The notes below the pieces were generated by a model. That model was not told where the DNA came from and did no database searches. It saw only the letters and a list, made by a program, of their open reading frames with translations. 64,000 bases of DNA, from the IMG/VR virus record IMGVR_UViG_3300042392_001493, positions 1 to 64,000 of that record. One strand, written 5' to 3'. The position numbers and the translations under genes are program-made. The stretch is from a virus. The stretch's first letter is position 1; every line of letters begins with the position of its first letter. This document shows positions 23,798 to 30,201 of the stretch, piece after piece.

Positions 23798-24232
23798 ATG
23801 GGTAGCACTATCAAAAGCACCACCACTAGCACCACTAAAAAGGTTGCTGGAAAAACAATCAAGACAGTTGTTGATGAAACAACAGTTGTAGCAACAAGTG
23901 AAGTTATTTCGCTTGATAAGAACAAGAAAAAGGCAGAAGCCACAGTTGCCGAATTAGTTAGATTGCGTGAAGCGATTACTGATTTGGAAAAGCAAAAGCA
24001 AGAAGCCACAGAAGCAATTTATTTGCTAATGGGTTGGGAAAAAGTGTTAGTTGGTAGCACCGAGAAATGGGTCGGCGTTGCTAAAAAGGGAACACTAAAC
24101 GGCGCAACGAGAATTACAATCTCCGAGCGTAATCGCACAGATGTAGATAAGAAAAAGTTGGAATTGGATTTCCCTGAAGTCTTTGCTAAGACTAAGGTGG
24201 AAAGCACTTTCACAGTTGTTCTTACCAAATAG
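23798..24232 (+). CDS. Hypothetical protein, possibly recombination-associated (144 aa)
   Basis: Thr/Lys-rich N-terminus, a coiled coil (RLREAITDLEKQKQEATEAI) and a C-terminal strand region with KKLELDFPEVFAKTKVESTFTV. The latter resembles small proteins found beside YqaJ-type nucleases in phages, but no nuclease is adjacent. Ends at a strong terminator. Confidence 0.65.
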   Translation: MGSTIKSTTTSTTKKVAGKTIKTVVDETTVVATSEVISLDKNKKKAEATVAELVRLREAITDLEKQKQEATEAIYLLMGWEKVLVGSTEKWVGVAKKGTLNGATRITISERNRTDVDKKKLELDFPEVFAKTKVESTFTVVLTK

Positions 24233-24251
24233 ACAATCCCTAGTCGGCAGA

Positions 24252-24278
24252 AGCCCCTTGCGAAAGCAGGGGGTTTTT
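24252..24278 (+). terminator. Rho-independent terminator
   Basis: CCCCTTGC, GAAA tetraloop, GCAGGGGG and five Ts. Confidence 0.92.
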
Positions 24279-24333
24279 GCTTTCTACGGCAAGGTAAAAA
24301 GGCGAGGGGTAAAAAAGAAACGGCAGGGGATCG

Positions 24334-24362
24334 TATGAAATTGCAGGAAGGTCGTGTATAAT
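24334..24362 (+). promoter_or_regulatory. Promoter with conserved spacer motif
   Basis: TATGAA at 24334, spacer ATTGCAGGAAGGTCGTG, TATAAT at 24357. Belongs to the shared-spacer family. Confidence 0.7.
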
Positions 24363-24406
24363 AAGAATTGTTAGCAAGGGGCTAACGGCTAGGGAAAGAG
24401 ATAAAA

Positions 24407-24517
24407 ATGAAAATTAGCACTAAGGCAAGATGCGTTGAGTGTAAGCGTGTGTTTGATTTATTAGATGAAATAGAAGCAAGCGAGTGGGCATACGGACACG
24501 ATTGCGAGGTAGCGTGA
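24407..24517 (+). CDS. Micro-protein with zinc-like Cys/His site (36 aa)
   Basis: MKISTKARCVECKRVFDLLD with a C-terminal GHDCEVA gives CxxC and HxC ligands. The stop overlaps the next ATG (TGATG region) and a dedicated promoter lies 45 bases upstream, which supports expression. Confidence 0.55.
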   Translation: MKISTKARCVECKRVFDLLDEIEASEWAYGHDCEVA

Positions 24518-24822
24518 TGAGCGCAGAAAAGTATTACTCAACGGGGCGAGACCTAACTATCTCAATAGTAGAAATCAAGGCGAGCAGTATGGAAGAAGCC
24601 GAAGCGGTTATGCAGAGGTTCATAGATGAAATCGGCAAGATTATGACGGACGAAGTTCGCTGGGACGAAGCGGATTGGACTATTGAGGAAAATACTCTGA
24701 ACGCAGATGGAACAGGTTATTGGGTAACGGACGAAGGTATCCCACAGATGAGTGATGTAGAAGCGGACGCAGATACTCTTGCAAGCGCAGGGTATGGAAC
24801 AGATGAGGACTACGGGGGGTAA
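24517..24822 (+). CDS. Hypothetical acidic protein (101 aa)
   Basis: Begins MSAEKYYSTGRDLTISIVEI; alpha/beta with a strongly acidic C-terminal third. Overlaps the preceding micro-gene, so an apparent earlier start at 24484 is rejected. Next gene follows two bases after the stop. Confidence 0.65.
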   Translation: MSAEKYYSTGRDLTISIVEIKASSMEEAEAVMQRFIDEIGKIMTDEVRWDEADWTIEENTLNADGTGYWVTDEGIPQMSDVEADADTLASAGYGTDEDYGG

Positions 24823-24824
24823 AA

Positions 24825-25043
24825 ATGATCATAGATAAGCCGTATAAAGCGATAGCAATACTTAGAAATGAAGATGATGATGTAGAAATTGTTTGGGCTC
24901 ATATCTCTTTCGATACTCTTGCCGAGGGTAAAAACTGGATAGATAGCGAAGAGGGAGACTTGTTTGCGGAAAGTTTCAATGATGAAATGAAAGACGGAGA
25001 AAAGTATGCGGGCTATTGGCTAGATGATGTAATTGTTTCTTAG
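24825..25043 (+). CDS. Hypothetical acidic protein (72 aa)
   Basis: Starts after GGGGGGTAAAA. Ferredoxin-like beta-alpha pattern (YKAIAILRNEDDDVEIVW) with 24 acidic residues or nearly so. Unrecognised. Confidence 0.65.
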   Translation: MIIDKPYKAIAILRNEDDDVEIVWAHISFDTLAEGKNWIDSEEGDLFAESFNDEMKDGEKYAGYWLDDVIVS

Positions 25044-25142
25044 CTGGACGCTGGGAAAAAAGAATACGGAGTTAAAGAGCCCTATTTGCATAAAGGTATG
25101 ATAAAATTATCTTGTTCATAAAAACTAGGGAAAGGTAAAACT

Positions 25143-25535
25143 ATGAGCATAAACACCGAAGAAAAGATTACGCTAGAAATGACTAGCGATTGCACTTGCA
25201 CTAACGAAGACGATACGCCTAGCGATTATTGTTTCGATTGCTGGGAAGATTCTAAATGGTTGTTCAAAGAGATGATGAATAACTGGCGCAAGGCAGTAGG
25301 CGTTGATTGGAACACCGTAAGAATTACTGGCAGAAATATGGGTTGGCAACACAGAAGTGGAGAAGCCATAGTTTCTTTCGACAAAGTATTAAACACGCTA
25401 ACTATAAATGGCGACTTTAATTTACGGTTTAAGCACGAAGGCACAGTCCTTACTGCAACACGGTCAAGCCACGACGAGCCTACTGGCGCAGGTTTCTCAT
25501 TCACCCTTATTAAAGATGAAGAAGAGGAGGGGTAA
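25143..25535 (+). CDS. Hypothetical protein with Cys-rich N-terminus (130 aa)
   Basis: CTCTNEDDT and DYCFDCW supply four to five cysteines for a metal site; the rest is beta-rich (VRITGRNMGWQHRSGEAIV). A TATGATAA box near 25097 is a possible promoter. Stop is two bases before the next ATG. Confidence 0.65.
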   Translation: MSINTEEKITLEMTSDCTCTNEDDTPSDYCFDCWEDSKWLFKEMMNNWRKAVGVDWNTVRITGRNMGWQHRSGEAIVSFDKVLNTLTINGDFNLRFKHEGTVLTATRSSHDEPTGAGFSFTLIKDEEEEG

Positions 25536-25537
25536 AA

Positions 25538-25705
25538 ATGGAAAAAGAATTGGATAAGTATGAGTTTAATAGAAAAGTGATCGGCGAAGTATTGGAAGCA
25601 GGAGCTAATCCGATTGTAGTTATCAGGGCTATGGCTAGATACTTAACGGCACACGAAGCAGAAAAGATTGTAAATGAATTGAAATTAGAGTTATCGGGAG
25701 TATAA
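25538..25705 (+). CDS. Small hypothetical protein (55 aa)
   Basis: MEKELDKYEFNRKVIGEVLEAG and a second helix; ATG preceded by GGAGGGGTAAAA. Its final codons overlap the promoter of the next gene. Unrecognised. Confidence 0.6.
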   Translation: MEKELDKYEFNRKVIGEVLEAGANPIVVIRAMARYLTAHEAEKIVNELKLELSGV

Positions 25706-25706
25706 T
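25679..25706 (+). promoter_or_regulatory. Promoter
   Basis: TTGAAA at 25679 and TATAAT at 25701, spacer 16, followed by GGGACGAAAGGAGGG, the most complete extended Shine-Dalgarno in the window, then ATG 25736. Confidence 0.7.
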
Positions 25707-25735
25707 AAAGACACTAGGGACGAAAGGAGGGAAAA

Positions 25736-25960
25736 ATGGCTAGAGAATTTATAGGGATTGATGCACCAAAGTATGCGGAGATTGAAGTAGCACTTGTCGG
25801 CGAAGACGGAAATGCCGTTGCAATTATGGGACGAGTCGCTAACGCACTTAGAAAGGCAGGAGTTTCTCAGGAAGAAATAAATGCTTATCTTGATGAAAGT
25901 ATGTCAGGCGATTACGACAATGTATTAAGCACTGCCGTTAAATGGGTATCGGTAGCGTAA
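25736..25960 (+). CDS. Conserved actinophage hypothetical protein (74 aa)
   Basis: The sequence AEIEVALVGEDGNAVAIMGRVANALRKAGVS and SGDYDNVL is a pattern I associate with a widespread small phage family: strand, helix, acidic tail. Function unknown. Followed by a terminator. Confidence 0.7.
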   Translation: MAREFIGIDAPKYAEIEVALVGEDGNAVAIMGRVANALRKAGVSQEEINAYLDESMSGDYDNVLSTAVKWVSVA

Positions 25961-25973
25961 TAAATTAAAGGAA

Positions 25974-26004
25974 GCCCCCGTCAGAAATGGCGGGGGTTTC
26001 TTGT
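25974..26004 (+). terminator. Rho-independent terminator
   Basis: GCCCCCG and CGGGGGT around a ten-base loop, then TTTCTTGTTTG. Confidence 0.85.
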
Positions 26005-26030
26005 TTGTTGGGGGTAAAAAGCGGTAAGGT

Positions 26031-26342
26031 ATGTCTATGGATAATTTAATTACACCGAAGAATGTAATCTTTATAGGAGATTATTTCTCTATGATCGTAA
26101 GTGTTGCGGTAAGAGAAGAAGATGTAGAAAAGGGCGAAGTGTATGAAGACGCTTGTCTTAGAAGTGCAAAGGCGTTAATGAAGCATCACTACGGGTGGGA
26201 TGTAGAAGCGGTTTGTAATCACATAGGAGTCTTAGATGAAGGTGACCCTAATTGCGAGACTTGTTACGGAAGAGGGAAAGTTAATAGTGAAGTAGCTGGT
26301 GCGGTTAGAGAGTTAGAGTGTCCTGATTGTTTTAATGGTTAA
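26031..26342 (+). CDS. Hypothetical protein with C-terminal zinc ribbon (101-103 aa)
   Basis: CETCYGRGKV and CPDCFNG near the end make a DnaJ-like CxxC..CxxC zinc site; the N-terminal part is alpha/beta. The start (26031 or 26037) has no clear Shine-Dalgarno, so this gene may be leaderless. Confidence 0.6.
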   Translation: MSMDNLITPKNVIFIGDYFSMIVSVAVREEDVEKGEVYEDACLRSAKALMKHHYGWDVEAVCNHIGVLDEGDPNCETCYGRGKVNSEVAGAVRELECPDCFNG

Positions 26343-26379
26343 GAGGGGTAAAAAGTTTTTTGCGGTAAATCGTAGGTGC

Positions 26380-26491
26380 TAGAATAGGAGTCCAGGTAGT
26401 AGCGCGGATTCCCTTCCTATCGCTCCCTGATGAGATAGGTATTCCAATGCCTATCGCACTTTACCCTTGCCTCCCTAGCAGGGGTGAAGTG
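26380..26491 (+). ncRNA. Candidate small structured RNA with mutually exclusive hairpins
   Basis: A TAGAAT box at 26380 could start transcription. CCTATC (26416) can pair with GATAGG (26434), which can instead pair with a second CCTATC (26450) in a nine-base stem with TCCA loop. A separate 14-pair stem spans 26457-26491. No reading frame fits. Competing stems and a very stable 3' hairpin suggest an sRNA or switch; no known class is recognised. Confidence 0.4.
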
Positions 26492-26497
26492 TCCCTA

Positions 26498-26526
26498 TTG
26501 AAAATGTCAGGTAGGTAGTGTAGAAT
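26498..26526 (+). promoter_or_regulatory. Promoter with conserved spacer motif
   Basis: TTGAAA, spacer ATGTCAGGTAGGTAGTG, TAGAAT. The -35 and first part of the spacer match the promoter at 28455 base for base. Confidence 0.75.
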
Positions 26527-26556
26527 TAAAACACTTGCTCAGAAGGGAGAAAGAAA

Positions 26557-26793
26557 ATGAGCGAAGGAAGTATGAAGGGCTCAGGTATATACGCCGAAGA
26601 TGTAACTCTAGAAGTAGAGTGCTATGAGTGCGGTAAGGCTTGGGAAGAAGACTTTATGACAGACGACTGGGGAAATGTATCCTCAGAAGTAAAGTGCGAG
26701 TGCGGACACGCTTGGACTTTCGAAAAGGAGAAGGAAGAAATGGGCGACCCCTATGAACCCGACACCCTAGAAGAACTATGGGGAGAAGCATAA
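26557..26793 (+). CDS. Hypothetical zinc-ribbon protein (78 aa)
   Basis: ECYECGKAW and KCECGHAW form a typical four-cysteine ribbon in an otherwise acidic protein. AGAAGGGAG precedes the ATG. Nucleic-acid or RNA polymerase binding would be usual for such ribbons, but this is inference. Confidence 0.65.
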   Translation: MSEGSMKGSGIYAEDVTLEVECYECGKAWEEDFMTDDWGNVSSEVKCECGHAWTFEKEKEEMGDPYEPDTLEELWGEA

Positions 26794-26805
26794 TAAAACT
26801 CTCTA

Positions 26806-26838
26806 AGCCCCTCACCGAAAAGTGGGGGGTTTCTTTTT
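26806..26838 (+). terminator. Rho-independent terminator
   Basis: AGCCCCTCAC and GTGGGGGGT around CGAAAA, followed by TTCTTTTT. Confidence 0.88.
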
Positions 26839-26883
26839 GGGGGGTAAAAATCAGGAAAGCTGGATGCGGTTATTCTTTAGAGT

Positions 26884-27129
26884 ATGGAAATTGTGCAAAA
26901 GGTTTATCACTCTAATGGAACTAACGCTCCGTATGTCGTGGCTATAGTTGATGATCCTGCCGAGGGAGATACAAAGTTAGTAATCATGTTTGAAGACGAA
27001 GAATACACTGCGGTTCTTTCACTAGATAAACTTATTGAAAGTGAGGACATAGGGGGTAAAAACTCTATGGTTGCCGATAGGTATGAATACGCCTTGCGTG
27101 ATGAATTATGGGATAATTTTAACTACTAG
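26884..27129 (+). CDS. Hypothetical protein (81 aa)
   Basis: Starts MEIVQKVYHSNGTNAPYVV; beta-rich and acidic. TTATTC lies about eight bases before the ATG without a Shine-Dalgarno sequence, so a leaderless mRNA is likely. Unrecognised. Confidence 0.6.
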   Translation: MEIVQKVYHSNGTNAPYVVAIVDDPAEGDTKLVIMFEDEEYTAVLSLDKLIESEDIGGKNSMVADRYEYALRDELWDNFNY

Positions 27130-27141
27130 GTAAGGATTGAA

Positions 27142-27711
27142 GTGACAACAATAGCTGCGGTTCAGGGTGAAGGCTGGTCAGTTATTGGCTATGACTCTAG
27201 GGTTTCAGAAGAGGACGGGCGTAGTTACATTCTGCCGAAAGATAATGGGAAAGTTTTTAAGAATGGAAATTACATAATTGGAGTAGCTGGTGATGTGCGG
27301 GCTATTAACTTGTTGGCTCATGTCTTTAAGCCACCTGTCTGCACTGTTTCGACTCTAGGGGTAAAACTAGATAAGTTTATTACTGCCGTCTTTATCCCTG
27401 AACTTAAGAAGTGTTTTGAGGAATCCTCATACTCAAAGGACGGGGAACACGAAAGCCAAATAATTGTTTTAGTTAATGGAACTGTTTATGAGATAGGCGA
27501 AGACTTCTCTTGGTGTCACGATACTGTCGGGGCTTATGCGGTAGGTTCAGGTTCAGCTTATGCTTTAGGTGTTCTTAATGCTTTATCAGAAGGAAAGAAA
27601 AGAACTTTAACTAATGCAAGATCAGGAATTAAAACTGCGCTCGCCGTATCTTCAAAGTTTGATAATAAAACTGCCGAGCCTTTTTACCTCTTAACTCAAT
27701 ACCGAGAATAA
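27142..27711 (+). CDS. Proteasome-like (HslV/beta-subunit type) Ntn-hydrolase
   Basis: 189 residues starting M-TTIAAVQGEG, so removal of Met exposes the Thr nucleophile. YDSRVS supplies the conserved Asp near position 18, KVFK the lysine near 36, GVAGD a typical turn, and AVGSGSAYALGVL the late conserved Gly/Ser motif. These are the features of proteasome beta subunits, HslV and Anbu. The GTG start follows AAGGATTG. No alpha subunit or ATPase partner adjoins it, so it may self-assemble or associate with the host proteasome. Its substrate is unknown. Confidence 0.75.
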   Translation: MTTIAAVQGEGWSVIGYDSRVSEEDGRSYILPKDNGKVFKNGNYIIGVAGDVRAINLLAHVFKPPVCTVSTLGVKLDKFITAVFIPELKKCFEESSYSKDGEHESQIIVLVNGTVYEIGEDFSWCHDTVGAYAVGSGSAYALGVLNALSEGKKRTLTNARSGIKTALAVSSKFDNKTAEPFYLLTQYRE

Positions 27712-27715
27712 AAAT

Positions 27716-27745
27716 AACCCCCCAATTTCTTGGGGGGCTACTCTC
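27716..27745 (-). terminator. Terminator shared by convergent genes
   Basis: CCCCCCAA, TTTC, TTGGGGGG. On the minus strand a T-rich run follows, so it chiefly ends the ArdA-like gene; it may also stop the plus-strand transcript. Confidence 0.85.
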
Positions 27746-27750
27746 ACTTC

Positions 27751-28083
27751 TTAAAGAGCTTGGAAGTAATGACCTTCATGTTCCCAAACTGTTCCGTCTT
27801 GGAAAAGGTTATGCACCCAAAGGTCATAGTTAAAATAACGAGCAAGAGTTTCTATTTGTCCGTTGCCCCCTGAGTTTAGTATCCCAATGCGGTCTGCATA
27901 ATTCTCTGCAAAGGTTCTACGACTTCCATAGTTACCGAGATAATTATTCTCTGCGTCATCTGCAAAGCTTTCCCATTTGGAAAGGTCTAGGTGGTAGTTC
28001 ATAGCAAAGATAGAAAGAACTGCAAGACTTCTATCTGCGTTTTCTATTTGTTCCTCAATTACTTCACGACTTGCAACTGGCAT
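27751..28083 (-). CDS. ArdA-like antirestriction protein, short form
   Basis: 110 residues. NNYLGNYGSRRTFAENYADRIG and LARYFNYDLWVHNLF..VWEHEGHYF follow the pattern of ArdA (YxGxYxSxxxFA, then YxDxxxxxxxL). ArdA proteins mimic DNA and block type I restriction. This copy is shorter than the usual 160-180 residues, corresponding to the C-terminal domains. A shared-spacer promoter lies 52 bases upstream. Confidence 0.6.
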   Translation of the reverse strand: MPVASREVIEEQIENADRSLAVLSIFAMNYHLDLSKWESFADDAENNYLGNYGSRRTFAENYADRIGILNSGGNGQIETLARYFNYDLWVHNLFQDGTVWEHEGHYFQAL

Positions 28084-28134
28084 TTGTTTCCCTTTGTTAG
28101 TGTGGTTATTCCCTATGATTAACCAACTGGCTTA

Positions 28135-28163
28135 ACGATACACTACTTTCCTGCATTTCTCAA
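28135..28163 (-). promoter_or_regulatory. Minus-strand promoter with conserved spacer motif
   Basis: TTGAGA (28158-28163), spacer AATGCAGGAAAGTAGTG, TATCGT (28135-28140). Drives the ArdA-like gene. Confidence 0.75.
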
Positions 28164-28240
28164 TTTGAACACTTTTCGCACTCATGAGCTTTTCCGTATC
28201 CGTAAATCTCATAAAGCCATTTTGCGGTTTGGCAATTCAT
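28160..28240 (-). CDS. Micro-protein with CxxC motif (26 aa)
   Basis: MNCQTAKWLYEIYG ending HECEKCSN; its start overlaps the stop of the gene upstream (ATGA) and its stop overlaps the next promoter. Coupling supports it, but at 26 codons it could be chance. Confidence 0.35.
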   Translation of the reverse strand: MNCQTAKWLYEIYGYGKAHECEKCSN

Positions 28241-28359
28241 TTTAAGCAACCATTACAAATTAGGTTGCGGTAATAATCTATCTGTCTAATTTGGAATTGC
28301 TCTCCACACCGATAGCAATTTATCCAAATCATTACTTCTCTTGCTTTTACTCTTGCCAT
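28237..28359 (-). CDS. Micro zinc-ribbon protein (40 aa)
   Basis: MARVKAREVMIWINCYRCG with a second pair CNGC gives a compact CxxC..CxxC zinc site. AAAGGGAACTC precedes the start, and TAGAAT near 28400 may be its -10 box. Upstream sequence CACGCCAAGCCCCAAGTT also occurs, nearly identical, ahead of the VWA gene (18143). Confidence 0.5.
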   Translation of the reverse strand: MARVKAREVMIWINCYRCGEQFQIRQIDYYRNLICNGCLK

Positions 28360-28454
28360 TTGAGTTCCCTTTCTCTTGGCTTGTGTCTTAATTTTATTCT
28401 ATCTAAAAACAAAAGTGTGGGAACTTGGGGCTTGGCGTGTCGTGTGCGGTCAAT

Positions 28455-28483
28455 TTGAAAATGTCAGGGAAGTCGTGTATTAT
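28455..28483 (+). promoter_or_regulatory. Promoter with conserved spacer motif
   Basis: TTGAAA, spacer ATGTCAGGGAAGTCGTG, TATTAT. About 110 bases of structured leader separate it from the gene at 28595. Confidence 0.78.
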
Positions 28484-28491
28484 TTCTTTTA

Positions 28492-28594
28492 ACTTAGTAG
28501 GGGGAAGTCGCTGGTCACCTGAACGCCTAGAACTTGCAAGGGGCGGAAACAATACGACTCCCTACTAAGTCTTAACTAAGGGAAGGGGTAAAAA
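28492..28594 (+). promoter_or_regulatory. Structured 5' leader
   Basis: ACTTAGTAGGG (28492) pairs perfectly with CCCTACTAAGT (28560), extended by GTCG/CGAC, closing a loop of about 44 bases that itself holds ACGCCT/AGGGGCG and GGTCACC. GGGGTAAAAAATG follows the closing stem. A closed multi-helix leader just before a ribosome binding site is riboswitch-like; no known class is recognised. Confidence 0.5.
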
Positions 28595-28795
28595 ATGTGG
28601 GGTTTGCCTGATAGTGCAATTTACGGAACTGTAAAGAGACTTACTAAAAAATCACGCCGTATTAGTTCCTCAAAAAGAAAAGAGAAAGTTTTGGCACAGA
28701 GTTGGAGTTCTTTCGAGCAGGACTTTAGAAGTTTCGAGGAGTTGCTAGAGGAAGCCAAGCGACACGCCAAAGAGAAGGAAAAAGCAGGAAAGTAG
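28595..28795 (+). CDS. Small basic coiled-coil protein (66 aa)
   Basis: Lys/Arg/Ser-rich first half (KRLTKKSRRISSSKRKEK) and a charged helix. It is expressed behind the structured leader. Its last codons read GCAGGAAAGTAG, an extra copy of the promoter spacer motif. Unrecognised. Confidence 0.6.
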   Translation: MWGLPDSAIYGTVKRLTKKSRRISSSKRKEKVLAQSWSSFEQDFRSFEELLEEAKRHAKEKEKAGK

Positions 28796-28821
28796 AAAAA
28801 AGCAGGAAAGTAGTGTAAAGT
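28793..28821 (+). promoter_or_regulatory. Promoter with conserved spacer motif, leaderless
   Basis: TAGAAA, spacer AAAGCAGGAAAGTAGTG, TAAAGT, with GTG 28829 seven bases after the -10 box. Confidence 0.6.
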
Positions 28822-28828
28822 TCTACTA

Positions 28829-29017
28829 GTGGCTAAGGGAGTCACAGAAAGCAGGGACAAAGTGAAAACAGAAGCAAAGTTTATTAGACGCCGAATTGCC
28901 GTTGGCGTTATCTTGCTAGGTTTGTTTGCTTGGGCTAATGACGCAACAACACCTGATGAGTGCAAAGTTCCAACAGAGCAGATGAACCAATTTTGCCTAG
29001 ATTTGTTATACCCATGA
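28829..29017 (+). CDS. Small membrane protein (62 aa)
   Basis: GTG start. Basic N-terminus (RRR), one span IAVGVILLGLFAWA at residues 23-36, then an outside part with two cysteines. Overlaps the next gene by ATGA. Confidence 0.6.
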   Translation: MAKGVTESRDKVKTEAKFIRRRIAVGVILLGLFAWANDATTPDECKVPTEQMNQFCLDLLYP

Positions 29018-29247
29018 GCGACCTATCGAAATACTTAGAGAAGGAGTGGGGGTCGCTCGTAGGGGCGACTCTCATAAAAGTTAGAAATGCTACTGCCGAA
29101 GAAGCAGAAGAGTTGGGGTGGGAAGTTTCAGCCCATGAGCCAATTCCTTTCTTAGAGTTCGATAATGGCGAAGGCTTATGTTTATCCCAAGACCCCGAAG
29201 GTAATGGTCCGGGTTTTGCGTTTCTCTTTACTAAAGAGCAGGGGTAA
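29014..29247 (+). CDS. Hypothetical acidic protein (77 aa)
   Basis: MSDLSKYLEKEWGSLVGATLIKV; beta-rich with EGLCLSQDPEGNGPGF. ATG 29014 overlaps the preceding stop; an earlier in-frame start at 28960 is rejected. Unrecognised. Confidence 0.65.
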   Translation: MSDLSKYLEKEWGSLVGATLIKVRNATAEEAEELGWEVSAHEPIPFLEFDNGEGLCLSQDPEGNGPGFAFLFTKEQG

Positions 29248-29249
29248 AA

Positions 29250-29465
29250 ATGCCAACCTATACGCTAGAAGAGTTACGGCTTATTGAAGCTTATGAAACC
29301 TATGAAGATTTAGTAGAAGATCAAGCCTATTTCTTATACGAGGGACTTGTTGAGAAAAGGAATAATGAGCAGGAAGGTTTGGTTTATTTATTTAGGGAGT
29401 GGCTGGATTTAATAAGTCCAAGCGACTTTGGAAATGACGAAGGATTAGAAGGGATTTTGGTATGA
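29250..29465 (+). CDS. Hypothetical acidic helical protein (71 aa)
   Basis: MPTYTLEELRLIEAYETYEDLVEDQ; nearly all helix. GGGGTAAAA before the ATG; overlaps the next gene by ATGA. Confidence 0.65.
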   Translation: MPTYTLEELRLIEAYETYEDLVEDQAYFLYEGLVEKRNNEQEGLVYLFREWLDLISPSDFGNDEGLEGILV

Positions 29466-29632
29466 GTAAAAAAGTTAAACACCCAAGTCCATACACGGGG
29501 TTGGAGTCTTGCGAAGTTTGCTGGGCAGATACAAGTGAGATACCTATAACAATTTACAAGGGTATCCCTTATTGCGACATAGATTTAGATAAAGCAATTC
29601 AATTTGAAAAAGAAGAGGCTAAAAATGGCTGA
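29462..29632 (+). CDS. Small zinc-binding-like protein (56 aa)
   Basis: CEVCWADTSEI followed by IPYC resembles half of a treble clef. Coupled by ATGA to the previous gene; the following gene starts inside its 3' end. Unrecognised. Confidence 0.6.
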   Translation: MSKKVKHPSPYTGLESCEVCWADTSEIPITIYKGIPYCDIDLDKAIQFEKEEAKNG

Positions 29633-29792
29633 TGATTTACAAGCAGGACTTACCGACCAAGAGTTCGCCTGTCTGTTGATGAGGTCTTGCGGAGTATCTA
29701 ATCTAGTTGGGGCTTTAGGTTATGCCCATGCGGAAGAGTGTGGATTTTGTCAGGGGACAAAACAGGTAGACCCTAGAAGCGTAAGGAGGTAG
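29625..29792 (+). CDS. Small hypothetical protein (55 aa)
   Basis: MADDLQAGLTDQEFACLLMRSCG, ending with CGFCQGTK. ATG 29625 follows GAGGCTAAAA; an earlier start at 29604 would lengthen the overlap. Possible metal site of three to four cysteines. Confidence 0.6.
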   Translation: MADDLQAGLTDQEFACLLMRSCGVSNLVGALGYAHAEECGFCQGTKQVDPRSVRR

Positions 29793-29795
29793 AAA

Positions 29796-29981
29796 ATGGT
29801 TTTAGATACAGGAACAATGCTCGCAATAATTATTGCGCTCGCTGGCTCTTGCTTTGTTATGGTTGTTGGTATCAGGGCGCAAGGTCAGTTGCACCGAGTA
29901 ATAAACAAGAAAAATGAAAAGATAAGATTTCTTGAAGGAGAAATCTCTAGACTAAGGAGAGATAAAGTTGAAAGTCGCTAG
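29796..29981 (+). CDS. Small membrane protein with coiled coil (61 aa)
   Basis: Span at residues 8-26 (MLAIIIALAGSCFVMVVGI) followed by a charged coiled coil (KKNEKIRFLEGEISRLRRDK). The layout resembles Rz-like spanin or inner-membrane regulatory proteins, but position gives no proof. AAGGAGG precedes the start. Confidence 0.6.
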   Translation: MVLDTGTMLAIIIALAGSCFVMVVGIRAQGQLHRVINKKNEKIRFLEGEISRLRRDKVESR

Positions 29982-30198
29982 TATTCAAGACGAAGCAGTA
30001 AAGCTTTATAAGAGCGGTCTATCTATGGAGGCAGTCGCTAAAGAGTTAGGGGTTGCCTACCGAACTGCAAGAAAAGCCGTCTATTCAAAAGGGGTAGAGG
30101 CTAGAGACCCTTCTGCAAGGCTAGTTGGTAGGACGAGTCCTACTGGAAAAAAAGCAGAGCCAAAAAAGAAACCTTCTAATAAAAAAAGAAAGAGGTAA
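29968..30198 (+). CDS. Helix-turn-helix DNA-binding protein (76 aa)
   Basis: A classic HTH, LSMEAVAKELGVAYRTARKAV, then a Lys-rich tail (KKAEPKKKPSNKKRKR). The start is TTG, with AAGGAGAG upstream. A good candidate for binding the repeated promoter elements nearby; untested. Confidence 0.7.
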   Translation: MKVASIQDEAVKLYKSGLSMEAVAKELGVAYRTARKAVYSKGVEARDPSARLVGRTSPTGKKAEPKKKPSNKKRKR

Positions 30199-30201
30199 AA
30201 A

